From positions 48,662,001 through 48,726,000 of the forward strand of contig JAFFJZ010000001.1 in NCBI GenBank assembly GCA_018340375.1: a stretch of 64,000 nt of DNA, given 5' to 3'. The translations under genes were made by a program, and so were the position numbers. The stretch comes from Gonatopus flavifemur. Lineage: Eukaryota > Arthropoda > Insecta > Hymenoptera > Dryinidae. Numbering within the stretch: position 1 is the first letter of the stretch; each line of letters opens with the position of its first letter. Below the pieces are notes generated by a model. The model was given only the letters and a program-made list of their open reading frames with translations. It was not told where the DNA came from and did not search any database. Shown piece by piece: positions 57,701-64,000 of this stretch.

Positions 57701-60700
57701 TCGAAATCGAGTTTCCATACAATGTAGGGTAACGTTTCGCGGAAACGTATTCCAGGTTCCTCTTTCCCACACCCTCAAAAATAATCATTCTCATCTTCAT
57801 AATCTCATTTGTAGGAAAACTCGAGAGGGAATGAAATTTGGTCTTCTTTCTTCGTATGTAATCTAATCAGGAGGTTCATCCTCGATTCTATTTTATTTAT
57901 TACACAAAATAAATCCAGACCATGGTGGATCCTTGAAAACGTTATTCTCTTTTTTTGGGGATTTTCCTCGAGAAATAGGAAAAACAGAAATGAGAGGAAA
58001 CGAAGAGAAAAATGATGCCAGGAATAAGAAAAGTAGGGATTTGGTGAGTGTTCACCGAGTGGGGGTAGTATATTTCCAACGAGACGCAGTTCGTCAAATA
58101 TTCAACGAAAATTCCCTCGTCGGTACTTTTTCATTGGTACAGGTTAAGTAAGTGCCCACACTAATACCACTATCCCCATTACCACCAACGCCACTACTAC
58201 ACCCTACCGCTTGAGCTTATACTACTCCTACCATCACCTATCTTTGCCACGGTGGTGAAGTAATTCTCACCCTTGTGCAACAAGCCATTCGATTCGATTC
58301 GAAGGGTGGTCTGATTAAATTCCTCACGTTGAAAAAGAGAGAAGGAGAAAACCCTTGAAATCGCCAAACTACCCAGTCACAGAGGCTCAACTCCGTACGG
58401 ATTCTTGCTCTTTCTCGTCTGGAGCAATCGATTGCTTACACCTCTTTCAAACGAGATCGGAACAAAGACATTCCATCCCTTTTATACGACTCTTGCATCC
58501 AAGTGTTTATAATTGTGGATACAAAGTGACTTATAATCTTCAACTCCGGTAACCAACTTTTCATTCATCTTTGATACGCTAAAAACTCCTAAGCGTTAGG
58601 AATTTTTCTCCTATATTCGACCAATGTGTTGTTTCATCGAATACGATTCCAAAATTTCAAATCTGTCATTAAAATCAGATGATTTATAGAATCGCATAAG
58701 GTATACGACTGAATTATGCGCGATTTGATGTTTGTATTGAAAAAAAAGAAGAATGAATAAATTCTTCTATATTATCATTCAACTCAAAAAGACTCTTCAT
58801 TGAAGAGATTCCATTTATTCGTAACTTTTAATTATTCTGAAAGAATAGGGATGCTGGAAATTGAATTTGAATCCAAGATTTCCTTGAATTCACTAGAAAC
58901 GTCTCTCCGTTAATCACTTTTGCTTTCAATGTACGAACAATCGATATTTCTGCACAATATGAATACTCGATTCAACTCTCCCTCTTCTTTGGCATGGCAT
59001 TTATTCTGAATCAATAAAACACTCCCTCACATTTTATGTTTGATATCAACAAACGTATTTCGAATCTTCTTCGACTCTTGCAGATACATTTTTTTTCTAT
59101 AATCAACAAAGTTGCAACATGATTATGTCCATCGAAAGAATTCACGATTAAACTTCGTGGAAAAAAATTCCAAGTTATTTAAAGAAAATCAGCTGTGAAA
59201 TGAAAATGAATGATCATAATTCATAGCCGTCGAGTGGAATGGATAGAGGGAAAGATACGATTTCCAAGTAGCAGCACCTGACGTTCAAAGGTACATATGA
59301 AATAGAAATGCTTTTGAAACATGGTAACGAGATACGATGAATGTTGAGAGGATATTCATAAAGCGTTCATTTGAGATTGCTTCAAGCATATTTAGTACGT
59401 TCGTATATCCGGAATATCGGATATCTTTTTGAGAAGGATTGGATTGGTATACTGTGAAAAATGTCCCACATGTTCAAGTACATATGCCATTTGTGCAGTT
59501 GAATTTTTATACTTATGTTCATCCGAATACATTCTCTTTTATTCTCTTTCATTTTTGATAAGAAATTCATCGACTCACTTTTATTCCGAAAGGGTGAATC
59601 CTCAAAATCTCCATCTCTGTGATTTTATTTTATTGATTAGAGACGGACAACGCGCAATAGTCTCCCATGAAGGGTATAAATCTGTCTCATCAAGATAGTC
59701 TCAACATGTTCGATGCATGTATCATCAAAGATGAATAGAAGAGATTACTAACAGAATGGTGGTTCGCAAAAACTCGTGATGTTTTTACTGATTAATGTAC
59801 CACCTGTGGACGTTTGGGATAATGGAACAATAGTAGTCTGCCAATGGTATTAGGCTTGGTTGGGAAAGCTAACATTAGCTGACAATTCCAACACTCGGAT
59901 ATTCCATGTTTGTAATGAATTAATTTCAGTTCTACGATAAAACCTTCGTTCGTCAGAAAATATATAGTCTTCCATACTACAAGTATCGATATTTTACTCA
60001 GATGTTTATCAACAAACGATTCTGTAACTGATAATCAACTTTTTCACTCCTCATCACATATAAAGAAAATCCAATTTTAATTTTCCTTTTTCTTGGATTA
60101 ATTCCCAACCTAAGTATGGAAAAATAATTATAATTTAAAATATAGTTTCAGTCAACCCCTGAAGGTGCGTTCAGTTTCTTCATCCACAAAATCGATTAAC
60201 ATGTTCTTCTTCTCGTTACTCAATTTGGGAAATTGCTGAGACAACTTATCGCGCCTTGTATCTATAACTTTGGATGGTGGTTCGTATGATTTCATTTTGA
60301 TGAAACCATGTTACACTAGAAGAAGGAAAATATTTGACTAACGCAATATTCGGGGTACAAATTTGATTATGATTTTACAGAATCGATGGTAGCTTGGGGC
60401 GTCAATTTTAAGGTATTCTCGAGAGGAGACGGATCGTTCTGATCGTCTCCAAACTATCCGACTTAAGATTCATCCGCTAGACTCAGATGTTAAATTGAGA
60501 CTTAGAAAAAGGAAATTGGATCCACGAGGGGATAAAATGGTTTTACATAAATTAGGATGAAAATGGTTTGAAAATTGTTAGGATGAATATAATTTCCATT
60601 TTATCTGTTGATATGAATAGTTCTTGAGCCCTTCATTTCAACTAACAGGTTCACATATACGATCATTACATTTAACGTACAAGAATATGAAACTTTCAAG

Positions 60701-61123
60701 TATAGTTTCATGTTCAAGTACATTGAAGTTAATGCGAAATGTATACAAAACTCAATTCGTGCATTTATTTGGGAACAACTTCCAGCGTTAACATTAAAAT
60801 TACTGCAAAAATTTCTAATAATATAGATCATGCAATCTGTGCAAACGTGTAATTATCGAATTGACTGGCTTTGTAATGGTTGTTAAATTTGTCAGCATTG
60901 ATAACTTTGGTAACGGTCATACCCCAGAATGATTTCGAATTTCAGTTTCCATATGGATCATTGAAATTATTGTGAAACGTGAATTAGCAAGCCTTGTACG
61001 TCATGTAAAAGTGAGCAAAGTGAGCCTCGTTGATCCCACGATAGGCTAAACTTTTCTCATGATCAGTACTTCTCCTTACTCCTGATATAAGGTTTTGCAA
61101 CAATGTTCTATCTAGGGTCTGCA
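54719..61123. other. 6.4 kb of apparently single-copy DNA
   Basis: No element termini or word arrays were found, in contrast with the rest of the window. Possible donor-like TTTG|GTGAGTG (about 58042) and ACAG|GTTAAGT (about 58143) flank a short frame. GGGGGTTCGAAATC near 57697 looks like a T-arm but has no matching tRNA fold. No gene call is supported. Confidence 0.4.
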
Positions 61124-62394
61124 CTGAGAAAAATATATTTGTATTTCCTTTGTATAACATATATGTTTCGTAAGACTAGCAACAACACAATTGTTGATAT
61201 TTTATTCCCAGGTTCGTAATGCAAGACTGAAAATCGCACCATGATCGGCGTCAAGCTTGGTATGCCAAGTCTGGTTAGCCTAGCCTTGGCCCGCCATAGC
61301 TAACCAATCCTTGATAGCGTCTTGAACATCAATGCTAAGACCAGGCATATTTTGCCGTGTTGGATTTCCAATATACATGGAAGCTGAATGCTCAGCAGAG
61401 AAAGTTATTATCATCCTAAACATCAATCGAGCTAGACATTGTTGGTGATAACTAGCATTGATAACAGTTTGGCTTATTAGATTGGTACACGGAGAAAAAG
61501 GAATTCGCTGTGGCAGCGAAATCTACTTTTGTTGGGTTCCTTTTGCCAGAGCAGCAAATTTTTTGCTGTGACAGCCAGCTATTTGCTGTTCCAGCAATCT
61601 CGTTAGCTGCGACAGCAAAAAATGTTTGCTATCCCAGCAAAATTTGTTTGCTATTCTATATATAATACTGAAAAATTGCTGGCGGAGCAAACATTTTTTG
61701 CTGCCACAGCTAAAAAATTGCTGTCGTAGCTAACGCGATTGCTGTTATAGCAAATTTTTAGCTAGGTCAGCAAAAAATTTTGCTATTCTATATATACTAC
61801 CTCGATTTGCTGCGTCAGCAAATTTTTTTCCTCCGTGTAACATTGTTGGCCAACAAGCTACACTCGGTGATGACTAGCATTGACTCGAAACTGTCACCAA
61901 GTTTGGTTAATCACTCACATGTGAATTTTCAATCAAACTTGGACGCCAGTGAAAAATCTATCCTATTAATTTAGCTCAAATTAGTATTGTATATCAATAA
62001 TGGTAACAATATCGATTGCAAGTATAGAATCAATATTGAATTCTAGTATTGAATCAAGCTTGGATGCCAAGCATTGAACATTGTTATCATCCCAGACATT
62101 AATTTAGTTTGGTGCCAATGTTAGCAACCAAGCTAGGCCCGGTGTTGACTAGCATTCACTCAAGCTTGGCACCAAGCATAGTACGTTTGTCAAATCATAC
62201 TTGGGTTGTTGAATATACAATGATTTTTGTTTTTATAGCAACACATAGTTGTCTGATTAACAGTAAAATTGTCAATTCAGCAATATTTGAAGGTCATATT
62301 TTTACGATTATTATTGTGAGTTGAATCCAATTCGGATTGTAATTTATCAACCAACGATAAAATCATAAAAATCTCGGTTATCATTACGGTAACC
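61124..62394. mobile_element. CACTGAGAAAAATATATTTG element, TTGGC/AAGCTTGG words, partly resolved
   Basis: It starts CACTGAGAAAAATATATTTG. TTGGTATGCCAAG, AAGCTTGG, GTTGGCCAACAAGC and GGTGCCAATG recur to about 62210. The stretch GAATATACAATGATTTTTG..CACATAGTTGTC (about 62213-62266) is inverted at about 63340-63395, so this sequence and the 62395-63299 insertion form one larger palindromic unit. The right terminus is uncertain (about 63445). Confidence 0.5.
61498..61837. mobile_element. GCTG-N3-CAGC MITE, intact
   Basis: The ends CACGGAGAAAAAGGAATTCG and, inverted, CACGGAGGAAAAAAATTTGC sit between TA at 61496-61497 and 61838-61839. In 340 bp I count nine GCTG and ten CAGC. Six are the hairpin-like unit GCTG-N3-CAGC (GCTGTGGCAGC, GCTGTGACAGC, GCTGTTCCAGC, GCTGCGACAGC, GCTGCCACAGC, GCTGCGTCAGC). 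A TTGCTATTCTATATATA(A/C)TAC phrase occurs twice. Relatives are at 30915-31192 and 31260-31525. Confidence 0.92.
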
Positions 62395-63299
62395 GCCGTT
62401 TATTCCCCCGGCGAAAATTTCCCGGAAGGAATTTCCCCGTTAAAATTTCCTCGGATTGTATTCTCCCCGGAAAAAATTTCCCCCGGTGAAAATTTCCTCG
62501 ACAATTATTTCCTTGGGGGGAAATCGCTTTCAGAGTGTTCTGCACTGTAGTGGGAGTCTGTCAAAAACTGCAAAAAGAACAGTATGGATTTTTGTTAAGC
62601 GTTTTATTAAATTTCATCCGTAATTCTGTAAGAAATTGTTTTTTTTTGTTGTCAAATTTGTTGTGGGAGTATGGCATCTCATACAAAATGTATTTAATTT
62701 AATGGAATGTTTATGTGAGTAGCTTTTTAATATTCTTGAGAAGTTTAAGACAAATTTTGGTATCGGCGATCGCATTTTCAAGGTTTAGGATGGTTTGTGT
62801 AGCGATATTTCAATATTCGTGGTAATGTTTTGTACATTTATGTTAATCCGTTGGAGAATGTGCGTGTCTGTTTTGATGTTTATATTATGGAAGCAAAGTG
62901 GTGTGTGTGTTGTTGTCGTCTCTCCATGAAGGACTGTAAGTTTGCGGTTGAAGGTTTTAGTATTCGTTGAGTTTCGGTTTGGTTTGGTTTGGTTTTTGAA
63001 GAGTATTGCGAATATTGTATTATTGTAGTCATTCTTGTATTTTTTCTTGTATTTTTTCCAGTTTATTAATTTAAGTTCTGTTTCGAACATTCCATAAGCA
63101 CAACAAACATTTTGGTGTTTCCGCTGTTCAAAGTGTGAATTTAATGCTCATTGATTGTTTCTTTGATTTTTTTTGCGGGCTTGATGTGCTGAAGGGATGT
63201 TTTGTTGGAGGGAAAACTTTTCTGGGAGATTTTTTTGATGGGGAATTTTTTTCCGGGGAAATTTATGGAGTGGGGAAATTTTCCCGGGGAAATTAACGC
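62395..63299. mobile_element. CCCCGG/GGAAATTTCC-word element, about 0.9 kb
   Basis: The left end GCCGTTTATTCCCCCGGCGA and, inverted, the right end GGCGTTAATTTCCCCGGGAA. Both ends are tiled with GAAAATTTCCCCGG-like words over about 120 bp (62401-62522 and 63180-63299). The centre is TTG/GTTT-rich with a four-unit GGTTT run near 62980. A short part (62600-62755) recalls the arms of 22331-22597. No transposase frame. Confidence 0.7.
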
Positions 63300-63449
63300 C
63301 TAGAACCTATCATTACTGGATTAACAATTTCATTGCCAACAAGACAACTATGTGTTACTATAAGAACAAAAATCATTGTATTTTCAACAATAAAATGCTC
63401 TTCTCTGGCAATTCTCTTACTGTCAGTTCTACGAAACACATTTTACTCA

Positions 63450-64000
63450 GTTTTTCTTTTTCTGTTTTTTTTTGTTTATCAGATGGAATGCATTCAAATC
63501 AGTAAAATCTCACTATTCCTGCAATCGATAGCTGACCGCTGAATGGAATCAGCCAAATTTCACTATACAATCATTCGATATTCACTGATTTTCTGCGATC
63601 AGGGAGACTTGACTTTTTTGACTTGATTCATTATATTCTCCGATCGATCTAATTTCGAACTAGCCTAATTTGTATCCACGTTCCAAGTTTCGTTCTATTC
63701 TTTCCTGCGTAGAAAGAGAATTTATAAATGACTATAAGGTACACATATATATCGTTCGGTTATTTCCAGTGTGAACGATCGAAAACACTGTTGATGATTG
63801 GAATAATAAATTTCGACCCGATGGTATTCTTTTCCCGATTGCGTCTGCTCACCGTTACAGAATTATGAAATATATGGCGGATTGGCACGCGAAGTCCTAT
63901 TTCCTTTATTATTATTCTCATAATGTAGGTATATATGATTAACTCGATATCCTATGGATATTTTTATTTGTCCAATTTTGCTATCGTTTTCTTCGAATCT
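63450..64000. other. Unassigned DNA at the window end
   Basis: Nothing recognised. Confidence 0.35.

Noticed and set aside
57650..57720. T-arm-like GGGGGTTCGAAATC suggesting a tRNA
   Set aside because: No acceptor stem, D-arm or anticodon arm could be folded around it.
1..64000. Possible viral or polydnavirus-type integrated segment
   Set aside because: No capsid, polymerase or virulence-gene-like frame was seen; the repeats are explained by transposon ends and target duplications.

Overview
This is AT-rich arthropod nuclear DNA, most probably from an insect. The signs are mariner transposases, a Tc1-type element, a hAT-type element with an 8-bp target duplication, a non-LTR retrotransposon tail, and a very dense population of short TA-flanked inverted-repeat elements (MITEs). 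I see no bacterial-style operon, rRNA, CRISPR array or convincing tRNA. I cannot name the species. No complete host gene is visible. The window is probably intergenic or intronic, with three weak host-exon candidates (10.04-10.45 kb on the minus strand, 20.84-20.90 kb and 33.70-33.86 kb on the plus strand).

Layout. 0-6.2 kb: MITEs inside MITEs, including a 213-bp family split by a second element pair and by a mariner, which itself carries a 235-bp MITE. 9.3-11.5 kb: a non-LTR 3' end with a tetranucleotide tail, a possible two-exon gene fragment, and a 797-bp decayed Tc1-like element. 12.7-16.1 kb: a composite AGCT-word MITE with three insertions in two layers, then a GGCC/AAGCTTGG-word region with two further insertions. 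17.6-19.7 kb: several MITEs, then a mariner with one uninterrupted reading frame except two TAG stops. 21.7-24.7 and 27.9-29.6 kb: two copies of a large AGTACT-word element, one with nested insertions, one with a 157-bp tandem repeat and a 23-24-bp minisatellite. 30-33 kb: a run of elements built from AGATCT, GCTG/CAGC and GGCC words. 35.6-39.3 kb: five hairpin elements. 41.6-43.6 kb: a 2-kb foldback element whose left arm is split by an insertion carrying an unusual GC-rich reading frame. 48.4-54.7 kb: a four-layer nest of palindromes (50.9-52.7 kb) and a 1472-bp hAT-type element. 54.7-61.1 kb: apparently single-copy DNA. 61.1-63.4 kb: GCTG/CAGC and CCCCGG-word elements.

The most unusual pattern is shared by unrelated-looking families. 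Most short elements end in CAC-N-(G/A)-rich-AAAAA and, where junctions can be read, sit in TA. Inside, each family is filled with many copies of its own short, usually self-complementary word (ACGT, AGCT, AGATCT, AGTACT, GCTG-N3-CAGC, GTTAACCC, TTTGTAAA and others). This looks like a set of non-autonomous families sharing one mobilising machinery but differing in internal word arrays.
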